Shown here: positions 8,841-17,903 of the stretch, one piece after another
Layout of the letters: every line of letters starts with the position of its first letter
How positions within the stretch are numbered: the first letter of the stretch is position 1
DNA from: Sphingomonas bisphenolicum
GTDB taxonomy: Bacteria > Pseudomonadota > Alphaproteobacteria > Sphingomonadales > Sphingomonadaceae
Direction: 5' to 3'
Assembly: GCF_024349785.1 (NCBI RefSeq)
Contig: NZ_AP018817.1
Span: 186,001 to 250,000 of the forward strand
DNA length: 64,000 bases
Position numbers and translations under genes: made by a program
The notes under the pieces: model-generated
Told to the model about the DNA's origin: nothing
Databases searched by the model: none
What the model saw: only the letters and a program-made list of their open reading frames with translations

Positions 8841-9335
8841 ATGACTATGTCGCCTGAAGATATCGCCCCCATGGACGCCGTGCGGCCGGGCCTGGAATTC
8901 CTCTATGCCGCACATGCGAAACTGGCCGATCCGATACAGATCGGACAGACGCCCGATGGTATGCGGCGGATCATACCGATCCTCTCCGGCAGGGTCGAGG
9001 GGTCACGCATCCGCGGCCATATCCTTGGCGGCGGCAGCGACTGGCAGCTCCTGCGTCCGGACGGCGTCACGGTCGCGGACGCGACCTATGCGATCCAAAC
9101 GGACGACGGCGCGATCATCCAGATCCGCAACAAGGGTCTGCGGCATGGGCCTGCCGATGTCATGGCGCGGCTGGCGAGCGGAGAGCCTGTCGATCCGACG
9201 AGCTATTATTTTCGCACCATTCCGGAATTCATCGCGCCCGACGGCCCTTATGAATGGCTCAACAGCAGCATCTTCCTCTGCTCGGGGGCACGCTATCTCG
9301 ACTCGATCCAGCTATGGGTCTGGCGCGTCACCTGA
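8841..9335 (+). CDS. DUF3237 family protein
   Basis: 164 residues with no signal peptide or membrane segment. The pattern 'LEFLYAAHAKLADPIQIGQTPDGMRRIIPILSGRVEGSRIRGHILGGGSDW', 'YAIQTDDGAIIQIRNKG' and 'YYFRTIPEFIAPDGPYEWLNSSIFLCSG' (described here by its key blocks) is that of DUF3237, a small beta-rich family often found in catabolic operons of sphingomonads and other Proteobacteria. Its biochemical role is not established; an accessory or ligand-binding function is a guess. It has a strong AAGGAG site before ATG 8841 and lies 9 bases after the kinase, as the last gene of the operon. Confidence 0.85.
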   Translation: MTMSPEDIAPMDAVRPGLEFLYAAHAKLADPIQIGQTPDGMRRIIPILSGRVEGSRIRGHILGGGSDWQLLRPDGVTVADATYAIQTDDGAIIQIRNKGLRHGPADVMARLASGEPVDPTSYYFRTIPEFIAPDGPYEWLNSSIFLCSGARYLDSIQLWVWRVT

Positions 9336-9536
9336 TCGGCGGAGGCAACATCTGTCGGCATGGCATTCCCGCCATGCGCGCCATGCGCCAGTGATAAGGG
9401 GGCAGGCCCGCATCTACGGACGCCGGATCGAGAACAGCGGACGCACGGAGCGTCCGAAAAGCGCAAGCCGGTCATGCAGCCGCTCTCGCCCCGGCCTGGA
9501 TCGACGCAAGCGCATCGGTGCCGCCATCTGGATCGC
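9336..9536. other. Intergenic stretch with two short perfect hairpins
   Basis: After the operon two stem-loops are visible. GCATGGC/GCCATGC pairs at 9358-9377 (7-bp stem, 6-base loop), and CGGACGC/GCGTCCG pairs at 9438-9456 (7-bp stem, 5-base loop). Neither is followed by a T-run on either strand, so a classical terminator cannot be claimed. They could stabilise the operon's 3' end. No gene is recognised here. Confidence 0.4.
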
Positions 9537-9643
9537 CTAGAGCGGGCTGCGTTTGATCGGACGCAAGTCGCACGCTCTAGTTTTATGTTTTCGCATCGTT
9601 TTTAGCGGAAAACCGGTTCCCACTTTTCCGCACGATGCTCTAG
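9537..9643. repeat. Sphingomonad dispersed extragenic palindromic repeat
   Basis: A compact element bounded by CTAGAGC-like and GCTCTAG motifs, with an internal GCTCTAG at 9574-9580. Its core folds as GCATCGT (9593-9599) with ACGATGC (9632-9638), and GCGGAAAA (9605-9612) with TTTTCCGC (9624-9631) around the loop CCGGTTCCCAC. I recognise the sequence family around AACCGGTTCCCACTTTT as one scattered between genes in sphingomonads and other Alphaproteobacteria. The right edge overlaps the stop codon of the M20 peptidase gene, so it may act as the joint 3' end of two convergent operons. Confidence 0.75.
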
Positions 9644-10950
9644 CGCAAGCCCGCCGCGGCAAGGATGGCCAGCAAGTCCATCCGCTTCACCTTCAAGGAT
9701 TCGCGCGGGCTGATATCGATCCATTCGTCCAGGGAATGGCCGCGCCCGCCCGTCGCCGCCCGCGAAATGGTGATGGCGGGGATGCCCAGATTCATCGGCA
9801 CGTTCGCGTCGGTCGAACTGAAACTGAGCCGTGCCGCAACGCCTTCGGTCGCATAGGCCGCGGCGGTTTGCCGGACCAGCGCCGTGTCGGCACCGGTCAT
9901 GCCCGCCGGGCGATCGCCGATCAGCATCTTGTCCACGCTGACGGCGCCGTCCCTGGTCGATCGCGCCTTGTTCTCGGACGCCACTGCGGCGTCGACCTGC
10001 GCCAGTACGGCCCGCTCCAGCTTGGCCAGCTCTGCCGCGCTTTCGGACCGCATGTCCAGTTGCAGCCACGCCTCGCTCGGGATCGCATTGACCGACGATC
10101 CGCCGCCGACGACGCTGGCGCTGTAGGTCGTCTTGGGCGATGCGGGAACGGCGATGCCGTAAATATTGACGATCGCCTGGCTCATGGCCGTCAGCGGATT
10201 GACCAGCCCGAAAGCGCCGAAGCTGTGGCCGCCCGGCCCCTTGAAGGTCAGCCGATAGCGTTTGGAGCCGACGCCACCATTGGTCAGCCCGTCGACCGAC
10301 CCGTCGTCGATCGAAAAGAAAGCGGCGATGCGATCCTTATATTTCCCCTCGCGGAACAGATGCTTGATCCCGCGCAGGTCGCCCAGCCCTTCCTCGCCGA
10401 CATCGCCCACGAACAAAATGTCCATCGGGGTCGCGATCTTGCCGGCTGCCAGCGCCTTGATCAGGCTGAGTTGCGTGGCGAGGCCGGCCACGTCGTCGCC
10501 CACGCCCGGCGCGTGCAGCATGTTGCCCTCACGCCGGACGGTGACGTCGGTGCCCTCCGGGAAGACGGTGTCCAGATGGGCAGACACGACGACCAGCTTG
10601 CCGCCCGGCTTGCCGGTGCCGCGCCGCAGGCCCAGCACATTGCCGACCTCGTCAATCTCCACATCGGCCAGACCGGCGGCCCTGAACCGTTCGGCATAGG
10701 CCTTGGCGCGGGCGCCCTCCTTGAACGGGGGCGCAGGAATCTGGGTGAGCGCGACGATCGTGTCGACCCACTGGTCATGTTCGCTTTCCAGCGCGGCGAG
10801 CGCGGCCTTCACCGCCGGACGCGCCTTGATCGTCGCCAATATCCGCGCGTCGGCGGGGGAATGCAGTGGGGCGCTGGACTGCGCCAAACCGCCCACGGAC
10901 AGCGACAGGGCAGCGCCCGCCAGCATCGCCTTCATCGCCAACCGCTTCAT
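9640..10950 (-). CDS. Exported M20-family metallopeptidase
   Basis: 436 residues. A signal peptide covers residues 1-23 (MKRLAMKAMLAGAALSLSVG, ending LAQ), so it is periplasmic or secreted. M20 metal and catalytic residues are visible: H125 and D127 in SAHLDTVFP, D152 in PGVGDDVAG, and the Glu pair E186-E187 in DVGEEGLGD. A dimerisation-type lid follows with 'GPGGHSFGAFG'. M20 enzymes are two-zinc aminopeptidases, carboxypeptidases or aminoacylases acting on short peptides or acyl-amino acids. It is the last gene of a minus-strand group after a TonB receptor and an S12 hydrolase, pointing to peptide scavenging. Confidence 0.9.
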   Translation of the reverse strand: MKRLAMKAMLAGAALSLSVGGLAQSSAPLHSPADARILATIKARPAVKAALAALESEHDQWVDTIVALTQIPAPPFKEGARAKAYAERFRAAGLADVEIDEVGNVLGLRRGTGKPGGKLVVVSAHLDTVFPEGTDVTVRREGNMLHAPGVGDDVAGLATQLSLIKALAAGKIATPMDILFVGDVGEEGLGDLRGIKHLFREGKYKDRIAAFFSIDDGSVDGLTNGGVGSKRYRLTFKGPGGHSFGAFGLVNPLTAMSQAIVNIYGIAVPASPKTTYSASVVGGGSSVNAIPSEAWLQLDMRSESAAELAKLERAVLAQVDAAVASENKARSTRDGAVSVDKMLIGDRPAGMTGADTALVRQTAAAYATEGVAARLSFSSTDANVPMNLGIPAITISRAATGGRGHSLDEWIDISPRESLKVKRMDLLAILAAAGLR

Positions 10951-11010
10951 TATATTCCCCTTAGTCGTTCCTGACGGCGCCGACCCGGCGCCGCCATCGT
11001 CCCGCCTGGA

Positions 11011-13716
11011 TCAGAGACGAACCTTCGCCCCGATCGTCATATAGCGACCGATCGTGTCATAGTGAATCGCGCCGTAGGTGGTCAGCGGCGGATCGCGATC
11101 GAACAGGTTGTTGACGTTGGCGAACAGGGTGAACTTGTCGATATTCACCTGGCCGCCCAGGTCGACATAGACGCGCGCCGCGATGTCGTTGTTGGCGATG
11201 TCCAGCGCATGGTTGAACTTGCCGCCGCCGACATAACGGACGCGGGCGTCGATCGACACATCCTGGTTGGTGTAGTTGAGCGATCCGGTGGCGCGCCAGT
11301 GCGGCGTGCCGAAGCTGACATTGTCGCCCACGTCGCCGGCGCGATCGACCGTGGTCGTGCCGTCGTTGATCAGCACCTTGTCGACATAAGTCGCAAGGCC
11401 GCGGATGCGCATCGTGCCGTTCATGCCGCTGCTGACCTTGCTGAGCGGCAGGGTGTAGGTCGCCTCGACATCCACGCCGCTGGTCTTGTACTGGGCCAGG
11501 TTGATATAGGTGGTGTAGATGGTCGTGGGCGCACCCGCGCCGTCGCGGACGATCTGGCTGCACAGGTCGCTATTGCCGCTGGCGCAACCGCTGACCACGT
11601 CCTGCGCGCCCAGCGACGTGATCGCGTCCTTCAACTTGATGTCATAATAATCGACCGACAAGTTGAAGCCGGGCAGGAAGGTCGGGGTGAACACCGCTCC
11701 CAGCGTCAGCGTGCTACCGATTTCCGGCTTCAGGTTCGCGTTGCCGCCGCCATAGCGCGTGATCGAATAAGTGCTGCCATTTTCCGCGACCGTGGTGAAG
11801 CTGGTCGTGCTGGTGGTGAACAATTCGGCCAGGCTGCCCGAGCGGATGTCGCGCGAGCGCGATGCGCGGATCAGCAACGTGTCGAAGATGCGGTCGGTCA
11901 GGCCCAGCTTCCACGACCAGATGCCGCCGCTGGTGCTATAGTGGCTGTACCGGGCGGCGCCGTTGATATCCAGCTTGCTGAACGGCTGGTCGAGCAGCGG
12001 GACCGCCACTTCGCCGAAGGCTTCCTGCACGTTGAAGCCGCCGTCGAGCGGCGAGAAGTTGAAACGGCTGAAGCCCTTGGCGGCCGAAACGGCGTCGAGG
12101 CTGTTGGTGACCTGCTCCTCCCAGCGCGCTTCTGCGCCAAAGGCGACCGAAACCGGGCCGGCCCAGGTCGAGAAGGGATCGCCACGCAGGCTGGCGCCGG
12201 TGGTGTCTAGCTTGGTCGTGTAGACGACGCGGGCGACATCGCCGAACACATAGTCGATCGCGGGCTGGCTGGCGGTGCCGGTGCCCAGGATGTTGAGCGG
12301 CGAGCAGCCCGAATTGGCGTTGGTCAGGGTGACCCGACAGACGATATTGCCGTTCGCATCCGTCACCGCATCGAGCGCGTTGGTCAGCTTCGATCCGTTG
12401 ATCTGGTTGTCATAGCTCTGCATGTTACGGTTTTCGCCATGGCTGTAATAAGCCGAATAGCGCCACTGGCCGTCCGCGAAGCTGCCGTCGACGCCGATCG
12501 CGCCTTCGATATTCTGGCGATAATAGCCGAAGGTGCGGTAGCCATAATCCTCGAACACGCGGCCGACCTTGACGGTGGTTTCTTTGGCGGCGGCCAACTG
12601 GCTCTGGATGGCCTGCGACAGATAGGGGTTGGTCGCCGACAGCGTGTAGGTGCCGCTTTCCGCATAGAAGGGATATTTGGCCCAGATGCGGCTATAGCTG
12701 CCGTCCGCCCAGAAAGTGGCGTCGCCCACCTCGAAGCTGGCGCGGGCATAGCTGTTGACGCGCTGATAGGGGTTGGTCAGCGAATATTCGTCATTGGTGG
12801 CGACGCCTTCGCCGCCAACCATGGTCGTGCCGCTGATCTGGCTGCCATATTGGAAGGCGCGCAGCGTGCCGTCCGTGTTGAAGGTCTGGCCCTTGAGCGA
12901 ACCTGCGTTGATCAGGCCGCCCAGGCTGGTGTTTGACGCGTTGACGTCGCGCACCAAGATATAGTCGTGGTCGCCGCTGGTGGGCGAGAACAGGTTGGAA
13001 CTGCCGACATTCTTGCGCGAATTGCGGTCGAGGATGCCGTCATCCTTCTGATATTCGCCGCCGATCATGAAGTGGCCGCGACCGTCGGCGAACTTGGTGC
13101 CGAAGGTGGCGTCCAAACTGTAGCGATAGCCGTCGCCGCGCGACGAGATGCCGTTCTGCGCACCCAGGGTCAGGCCTTCCAGATCGTCGTCCAGGATGAT
13201 GTTCACGACGCCGCCGATGGCGCCCGAACCCCAGGCCGCGCTCGCGCCGCCGGTGACGACTTCGACCCGCTTCACCAGGCCCTGCGGCACGGTGTTAAGG
13301 TCGGACGATCCGGTGAACCGGCGGTTGTTGAGCAGGGTCAGCGTGCGCGTGACGCCCAGGCCGCGAAGGTCCATCGCCGACGAGGAAGAGTTGGTGTTGG
13401 CGACGGTGCTGGCCGGCGACTGGGTCGCGCGGAACTGTGGCAGATCGTTCAGAACCTGCGCGATGCTGGGGCGGGCGCCCTGGCGCAGTTCGGTTTCGCC
13501 GATGACGGTGGTCGGCGTGGGCGCTTCGAAGCCCTTGCGGTCGATGCGCGATCCGGTGACGACGATCGCCGGAGCCGCTTCTTCGGCAGCTTCATCGACG
13601 GCAGGCGCGCTGTTCTGCGCCATGGCCATAGGCGCGGAAGCGAGCGACAGGACCAGCGAGGCGCTGGCGGTGCCGGCCATCAGCAGTCGGCGAAATCCGT
13701 GTTCAACGATAGGCAT
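11011..13716 (-). CDS. TonB-dependent outer-membrane receptor (peptidase cluster)
   Basis: 901 residues. The signal peptide ends AMAQ near residue 34, and the TonB-box-like AIVVTGSR is at 50-57. The plug carries 'MDLRGLGVTRTLTLLNNRRF' and 'VVTGGASAAWGSGAIGGVVNIIL', and the barrel ends 'IGRYMTIGAKVRL', with a hydrophobic last residue but no terminal aromatic. It lies between an exported S12 hydrolase (upstream in the transcript) and an exported M20 peptidase (downstream), so a peptide-like or acylated amino-acid substrate is plausible. The gap to the S12 gene is 72 bases and to the M20 gene 60 bases, compatible with one operon. Confidence 0.95.
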   Translation of the reverse strand: MPIVEHGFRRLLMAGTASASLVLSLASAPMAMAQNSAPAVDEAAEEAAPAIVVTGSRIDRKGFEAPTPTTVIGETELRQGARPSIAQVLNDLPQFRATQSPASTVANTNSSSSAMDLRGLGVTRTLTLLNNRRFTGSSDLNTVPQGLVKRVEVVTGGASAAWGSGAIGGVVNIILDDDLEGLTLGAQNGISSRGDGYRYSLDATFGTKFADGRGHFMIGGEYQKDDGILDRNSRKNVGSSNLFSPTSGDHDYILVRDVNASNTSLGGLINAGSLKGQTFNTDGTLRAFQYGSQISGTTMVGGEGVATNDEYSLTNPYQRVNSYARASFEVGDATFWADGSYSRIWAKYPFYAESGTYTLSATNPYLSQAIQSQLAAAKETTVKVGRVFEDYGYRTFGYYRQNIEGAIGVDGSFADGQWRYSAYYSHGENRNMQSYDNQINGSKLTNALDAVTDANGNIVCRVTLTNANSGCSPLNILGTGTASQPAIDYVFGDVARVVYTTKLDTTGASLRGDPFSTWAGPVSVAFGAEARWEEQVTNSLDAVSAAKGFSRFNFSPLDGGFNVQEAFGEVAVPLLDQPFSKLDINGAARYSHYSTSGGIWSWKLGLTDRIFDTLLIRASRSRDIRSGSLAELFTTSTTSFTTVAENGSTYSITRYGGGNANLKPEIGSTLTLGAVFTPTFLPGFNLSVDYYDIKLKDAITSLGAQDVVSGCASGNSDLCSQIVRDGAGAPTTIYTTYINLAQYKTSGVDVEATYTLPLSKVSSGMNGTMRIRGLATYVDKVLINDGTTTVDRAGDVGDNVSFGTPHWRATGSLNYTNQDVSIDARVRYVGGGKFNHALDIANNDIAARVYVDLGGQVNIDKFTLFANVNNLFDRDPPLTTYGAIHYDTIGRYMTIGAKVRL

Positions 13717-13788
13717 GTGATAGTCCCCTTATGCTCTTGCTTTGGTGGTGGCCGCGACCCGAGCGGCTCTTTTGTGATGTTTGTGAAA

Positions 13789-15435
13789 TCAGTCGGCGAC
13801 GCGGCGGAAGGCGACGTCGTAGGCGCGGCCTTCCCCGAAGCGCAGCGTGGTGACGGCGCCGGTTGCGTCGCGTTCGAACTTGACGGTGATGCGCGAGGAT
13901 TGCGGCATCGCCTCGCCGGTGAAGACGTCGGCATAGGCGGGCGCGAGCGGCTGGTTGAACCAGCGCGGACCGCTATAGATCAGCATATCGCCATTCTGCC
14001 GGAAGCTGAGGCAGGCGAAGGTGTCGACGCCGCAGAAACGACCGACATAGGGCTTGGGATCGAAGGCGGTGACGGCGTCCATCTTGCGATAGGGGATGTT
14101 CTCGCCCTCCCGATTTTCCCGCACCAGTCCGGTCTTGCTGAAGGCAAAGACATCCTCGCGCTGCGCCCAGCGGCCGGGGCCGACCGGGGTCAGCAGCTTG
14201 CCATCGGCGCGCAACCGCCCCTGCTCGTCGGCATCGAAGCGGACGGGAAATCCGGTCATGCCGTCGGCATAGACGCCCGAAGGCACGGCGCCCTTGGGCG
14301 TATAGGGCTTGGCTTTGTAGGGCGGCAGGAAGATGTCGGCGACATCGCGGCCCAGCGTCGGCGTGTCGGCATCGCCCGTATTGCACAGCAGCGACACGGC
14401 CAGCTTCTGCCTGGGATAGCGGGCCATCCAGGCGCGATAGCCGCCGGTCGAACCGCTATGGCTGACTTCCTGCACGCCATGATGGTCCAGGTTCACCAGC
14501 GCCAGCGCATAGGCGATCGGCGTGCCGTCGTTCAGCTTGGTCGGCGTCTGCATCTGCGCGGTGAAACCGGCGCCGAAACGATCGGCGTCGAGCGCCGCCT
14601 GCCACTTCACCAGGTCGCCCACCGTCGTCAGCAGGCCGCCATTGCCGTAGGCGTCCTCGATCACCTGGTCGTTGCGATAGGCGCCATCCTCAAATTCATA
14701 GGCGCCGGTCCGCCCGACGACGACATCGGCATGGTCGTCGCGCCAGCGCGTATGGGTCATGCCCAGCGGCCTGAAGATGCGATCCTGGGTGAAATCCGCC
14801 AGCGACTGGCCGCTGACCCGCGCGACGATGATCGCGAGCAGATTATAATTGCTGTTGCTGTAGAGATAATGGCTGCCCGGCGCGAAATTCAGTTCCTTCT
14901 GCCGCGCGACGATCGCCAGCATGTCCTGATTGTCGGCGGTGCGGCTGTTGCGCGGCCAGCCTTCGATCGCGGCGACCGATCCCCAGTCGCGCAGACCGCT
15001 GACATGGTGCAGCAGGTGGCGGATCGTCACCGGCGCGCCGTAATCGGGCGTTTCGGGTACGAACTTGCGGATATCGTCGTCCAGCGACAGCTTGCCTTCG
15101 CGCGCCAGCATCAGCGTCGCGGCGGCTGTGAACTGCTTGGAGTCGGAGCCGGCCTCGAAAATGCTGTCGACGCCGTTCGGCACGCCCAGCTCCAGGCTGG
15201 CCATGCCATAGGCGCGGATCGCGATCGGCTGACCGTCGCGCGAAACGGCGACCGCACAGCCGGGCGCAGCGGGCTTGGCCCAGCGTGCGAACAGCGCATC
15301 TATCCGCGCAAGGCTGGCCGGGTCAGCCTGAGCGGGCAAAGGCGCGGGCAGGGGTGCTGGCGCCGCGGCGGCGGCCGTGCCGGCAAAGCAGAAGGACAGG
15401 AACGCCCCCGCAAGCGAAGGCAGCTTGATCGTCAT
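13789..15435 (-). CDS. Exported serine hydrolase, beta-lactamase/D-aminopeptidase class (S12)
   Basis: 548 residues with a signal peptide to about residue 25 and a Pro/Ala linker. The three active-site elements of penicillin-recognising enzymes are present in order: SDSK with nucleophile S97 and K100, YSN at 192-194, and HSG at 326-328 ('VSHSGSTGGYRA'). The last corresponds to the K-T-G box; HxG is typical of S12 D-aminopeptidases, esterases and EstB-like enzymes rather than true beta-lactamases. A C-terminal beta domain of about 150 residues follows. First gene of the minus-strand group with a TonB receptor and M20 peptidase, and divergent from a two-component system. Its likely role is hydrolysis of peptides or amides, perhaps containing D-residues. 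Confidence 0.88.
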   Translation of the reverse strand: MTIKLPSLAGAFLSFCFAGTAAAAAPAPLPAPLPAQADPASLARIDALFARWAKPAAPGCAVAVSRDGQPIAIRAYGMASLELGVPNGVDSIFEAGSDSKQFTAAATLMLAREGKLSLDDDIRKFVPETPDYGAPVTIRHLLHHVSGLRDWGSVAAIEGWPRNSRTADNQDMLAIVARQKELNFAPGSHYLYSNSNYNLLAIIVARVSGQSLADFTQDRIFRPLGMTHTRWRDDHADVVVGRTGAYEFEDGAYRNDQVIEDAYGNGGLLTTVGDLVKWQAALDADRFGAGFTAQMQTPTKLNDGTPIAYALALVNLDHHGVQEVSHSGSTGGYRAWMARYPRQKLAVSLLCNTGDADTPTLGRDVADIFLPPYKAKPYTPKGAVPSGVYADGMTGFPVRFDADEQGRLRADGKLLTPVGPGRWAQREDVFAFSKTGLVRENREGENIPYRKMDAVTAFDPKPYVGRFCGVDTFACLSFRQNGDMLIYSGPRWFNQPLAPAYADVFTGEAMPQSSRITVKFERDATGAVTTLRFGEGRAYDVAFRRVAD

Positions 15436-15532
15436 GTCGGATTCCCCATGCGCCCGCCTTGCGTGGGCGGGGGCTCATCTTGTCGTTCCGCAACCGATGG
15501 CGCGGGTCGCATCAGCCTCTAGCCGGAGTCGC

Positions 15533-15548
15533 TGTCATGAACCTGACA
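15533..15548. promoter_or_regulatory. 16-bp palindrome, copy 1 (predicted response-regulator site)
   Basis: TGTCATGAACCTGACA has arms TGTCA/TGACA around six bases. Read on the other strand it matches the palindrome at 17904-17919 at 14 of 16 bases. It lies in the divergent gap between the S12-TonB-M20 genes and the TctDE-like two-component genes, so it is a candidate binding site for the OmpR-type regulator encoded at 15698. Confidence 0.6.
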
Positions 15549-15697
15549 CATGCGGGAAAGGCGCCGATCACACGCAATCAATGGCAAGCGATCGACTCCC
15601 GCCCTTCCCTTTTGCGTCGGGATGCGCCATGCGTCGCGCAATCCTGTTGCCTTTGAGCCGATTGCCTTCGAGAGGGTGCCGCGTGCCGGAGTAAGCT

Positions 15698-16363
15698 ATG
15701 CGGTTGTTGCTGGTGGAAGATGACGAACGGTTGGCGCGCGGCATGGTCGCGTCGCTGGAAGCGGCAGGTTTCGCCGTCGATATATTGACCAATGGCGAAG
15801 ATGCGTTGCGCCTTGTCGGTCAGGAACCCTATTGCGCGATCGTCCTCGACCTGGGCCTGCCCGACATGGACGGGCTGGACGTGCTGAGCCGTTTGCGTGC
15901 GCGCGGCGCGACGACGCCGGTGCTGATCCTGACCGCGCGCGACATGGTCGACGACCGGATCAACGGGCTGGACCGGGGCGCCGACGACTATATGGCCAAG
16001 CCGTTCGACCCACGCGAACTGGAATCGCGCATCCGCGCGCTGGTCCGGCGCAGCCAGGGCACGCCCGATCCGGTGCTGCGCATCGGCGCGCTGGCCTTCG
16101 ACCGGTCGAGCCGGACCGTCTATCTGGACGACCATGTGCTGGACCTGCGTCGCCGCGAACTGGCGGTGCTGGAAACGCTGATGGGTCGCCCCGGCAAGGT
16201 GGTGGCCAAGGAAAGGCTGTCGGCCGAAATCTTCAACTTCGACGACGCCGTCACGCCCAATGCGCTGGAAGTCTATGTCGGCCGCCTGCGCCGGAAGCTG
16301 CAACCCTCAGGTCCGGCCATTCGCACGATTCGCGGCCTTGGCTATATGATCGAAGCCGCCTGA
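15698..16363 (+). CDS. OmpR-family response regulator (TctD/QseB-like)
   Basis: 221 residues. The N-terminal receiver has acidic residues E7-D8-D9, phosphoacceptor D51 in IVLDLGLPDMDG, a conserved Thr in LILTARD and the Lys in MAKPFDP. From about residue 125 a winged-helix OmpR domain follows, with 'LDLRRRELAVLETLMGRPGKVVAKERL' and 'VYVGRLRRKL' blocks. It is followed by its likely sensor kinase after 14 bases. The palindromes at 15533 and 17904, one on each side of the pair, suggest autoregulation and control of both flanking transcription blocks. Confidence 0.93.
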   Translation: MRLLLVEDDERLARGMVASLEAAGFAVDILTNGEDALRLVGQEPYCAIVLDLGLPDMDGLDVLSRLRARGATTPVLILTARDMVDDRINGLDRGADDYMAKPFDPRELESRIRALVRRSQGTPDPVLRIGALAFDRSSRTVYLDDHVLDLRRRELAVLETLMGRPGKVVAKERLSAEIFNFDDAVTPNALEVYVGRLRRKLQPSGPAIRTIRGLGYMIEAA

Positions 16364-16377
16364 CGGCCCGATTCCCG

Positions 16378-17874
16378 ATGCGCCAGTCTCCCCATTCGCT
16401 GCGCCTGCGCCTGACCGGGGCGGTGCTCATGCCGCTGGCAGCGCTGGTGCTGCTCTTCTGCATCATCACCGCGCTGGTCACCCATGATACGGAGGCGACC
16501 ACGGTCGATCGCGTGCTGATCGGGTCGGTGCGGACCTTGAGCCTGGCCTATAACAGCCCGGCCGCCGATCGGGAGCGGCTGGTGCCGCTGGTGATCCATC
16601 TGCTGCGGCGACGGGCGCGCCCGGTGGTGCTCTACAGCGTCTATCGGGGAAAGACGCTCGTGGCCGGCGACCCTGCGCTGCGGCCGCCGGTCGATTATCG
16701 CGAAACATGGGACGGCGTCATCGATCGACACCGGCCCGCGACATTCGTCAACGCCTATCGCGAAACGCCGATGGTGCGCGGCTATCTGGACCCGGCCGAC
16801 GCGCAGCAGGTCACGCAGGCCGCCTATCTGCGCAGCGGCGCGCTCCACGGCAAGCCCGCCAGGATCGCGACCGAAATCCGGCGCGTGGATGGCGCCAAGG
16901 CCTTGGTCGTCATCCAGGTCGCCGACTATATGGACGATCGCGCCGCTTATGAACGCACCTTCCTGCAACAGGTGGTGCTGGCGGGGCTGGCGGCGTTGGC
17001 GATTACCGGCCTGCTCTTCTGGTGGGCGATCGAATGGGGCCTGCGGCCGATGTCGGACCTGACGCGGCAGGTGGATCGGGCGCGACGCGACGCGTCGCCC
17101 ACCTTTCGCCTGGAAACGCCCGAAACCGGACCGATCGAAATGCAACCCTTCGTCGCCGCCTTCAATGGCCTGATGGCACGGCTGGAGCGCGCGACGGAAT
17201 CCTTGCGCCAATTCACCTCCAACGCATCGCACCAGATGCGCACGCCGCTGGCAGTCGCCCGCGTGCAGCTCGACGTGCTCGACCGCTACGGCCCCACTTC
17301 CCCGCAAGGAAAGGCGGCGCTGCAGGACATTCCGCACGCCATCGATTCGCTGGAACAACTGCTGCGCCAGTTGATCGCGCTTGCCCGCAGCGAAGATCAG
17401 GCCGGCACGCAATTGCAGCCCTTCGATCTGTCGGAGGTCGCCGCAACGGTGACGGGTGAACGCGCGGCGCAGGCGCCCGCCGATATCGACATCGGCTATG
17501 AAAAGGACGACCCCGGCAGGCTCATGGCCATGGGCCAGTCCACGCTCGCGGCCGAACTGATCGGCAACCTGCTCGACAACGCCATCCGCTACAACCGGCC
17601 AGGCGGCACGGTGTCCGTCCATGTCGGCCGCCGCGATGACGCCGTGACCGTCGCGATCGACGATGACGGCCCCGGCATCTCGGCGGCCGATCGCGACAAG
17701 GTCTGGGATCGCTTCTACCGCGTCCCGCGCCATAATGCGCCGGCCGGCACGGGCCTGGGCCTGCCGATCGCGCGCGCCATTGCGGAACGGATGGGCGCCA
17801 CCATCACGCTGGAGGACGGCCGAACGGGCCGGGGCTTGTGCGCCATCGTCAGCTTCCAATCCGTACCCGACTGA
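16378..17874 (+). CDS. Sensor histidine kinase, TctE-like
   Basis: 498 residues. Transmembrane helices lie at about 12-34 and 196-218, flanking a 160-residue periplasmic sensor of the two-component sensor N-terminal type found in TctE/QseC kinases. A HAMP-like segment follows, then the H-box FTSNASHQMRTPL with phosphorylated H285. The ATPase domain has the N-box 'NLLDNAIRYNR', 'DDDGPGIS' and 'GTGLGLPIARA'. TctE homologues sense tricarboxylates or related metabolites outside the cell. Here the pair sits between a peptide-hydrolase/TonB operon and a CapA-family gene, so the signal may be a peptide or organic acid; this is inference. Confidence 0.92.
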   Translation: MRQSPHSLRLRLTGAVLMPLAALVLLFCIITALVTHDTEATTVDRVLIGSVRTLSLAYNSPAADRERLVPLVIHLLRRRARPVVLYSVYRGKTLVAGDPALRPPVDYRETWDGVIDRHRPATFVNAYRETPMVRGYLDPADAQQVTQAAYLRSGALHGKPARIATEIRRVDGAKALVVIQVADYMDDRAAYERTFLQQVVLAGLAALAITGLLFWWAIEWGLRPMSDLTRQVDRARRDASPTFRLETPETGPIEMQPFVAAFNGLMARLERATESLRQFTSNASHQMRTPLAVARVQLDVLDRYGPTSPQGKAALQDIPHAIDSLEQLLRQLIALARSEDQAGTQLQPFDLSEVAATVTGERAAQAPADIDIGYEKDDPGRLMAMGQSTLAAELIGNLLDNAIRYNRPGGTVSVHVGRRDDAVTVAIDDDGPGISAADRDKVWDRFYRVPRHNAPAGTGLGLPIARAIAERMGATITLEDGRTGRGLCAIVSFQSVPD

Positions 17875-17903
17875 CGCCCGGACGACGCCCGCCGCCGCCC
17901 GTG

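Noticed and set aside
13740..13775. Hairpin GCCGC/GCGGC followed by TCTTTT as a terminator
   Set aside because: The T-run is on the plus strand, where no gene ends here; the neighbouring genes run on the minus strand.
13789..15435. Calling the S12 protein a class C beta-lactamase resistance gene
   Set aside because: The third motif is HSG rather than KTG, there is a long C-terminal domain, and the context is peptide uptake.
12967..15522. An 851-codon plus-strand open frame
   Set aside because: It is antisense to the TonB receptor and S12 hydrolase, whose motifs are unambiguous; high-GC shadow frame.
15698..17874. Assigning the two-component pair as a tricarboxylate (TctDE) system proper
   Set aside because: No tctCBA transporter genes are adjacent; only the domain architecture is TctE-like.
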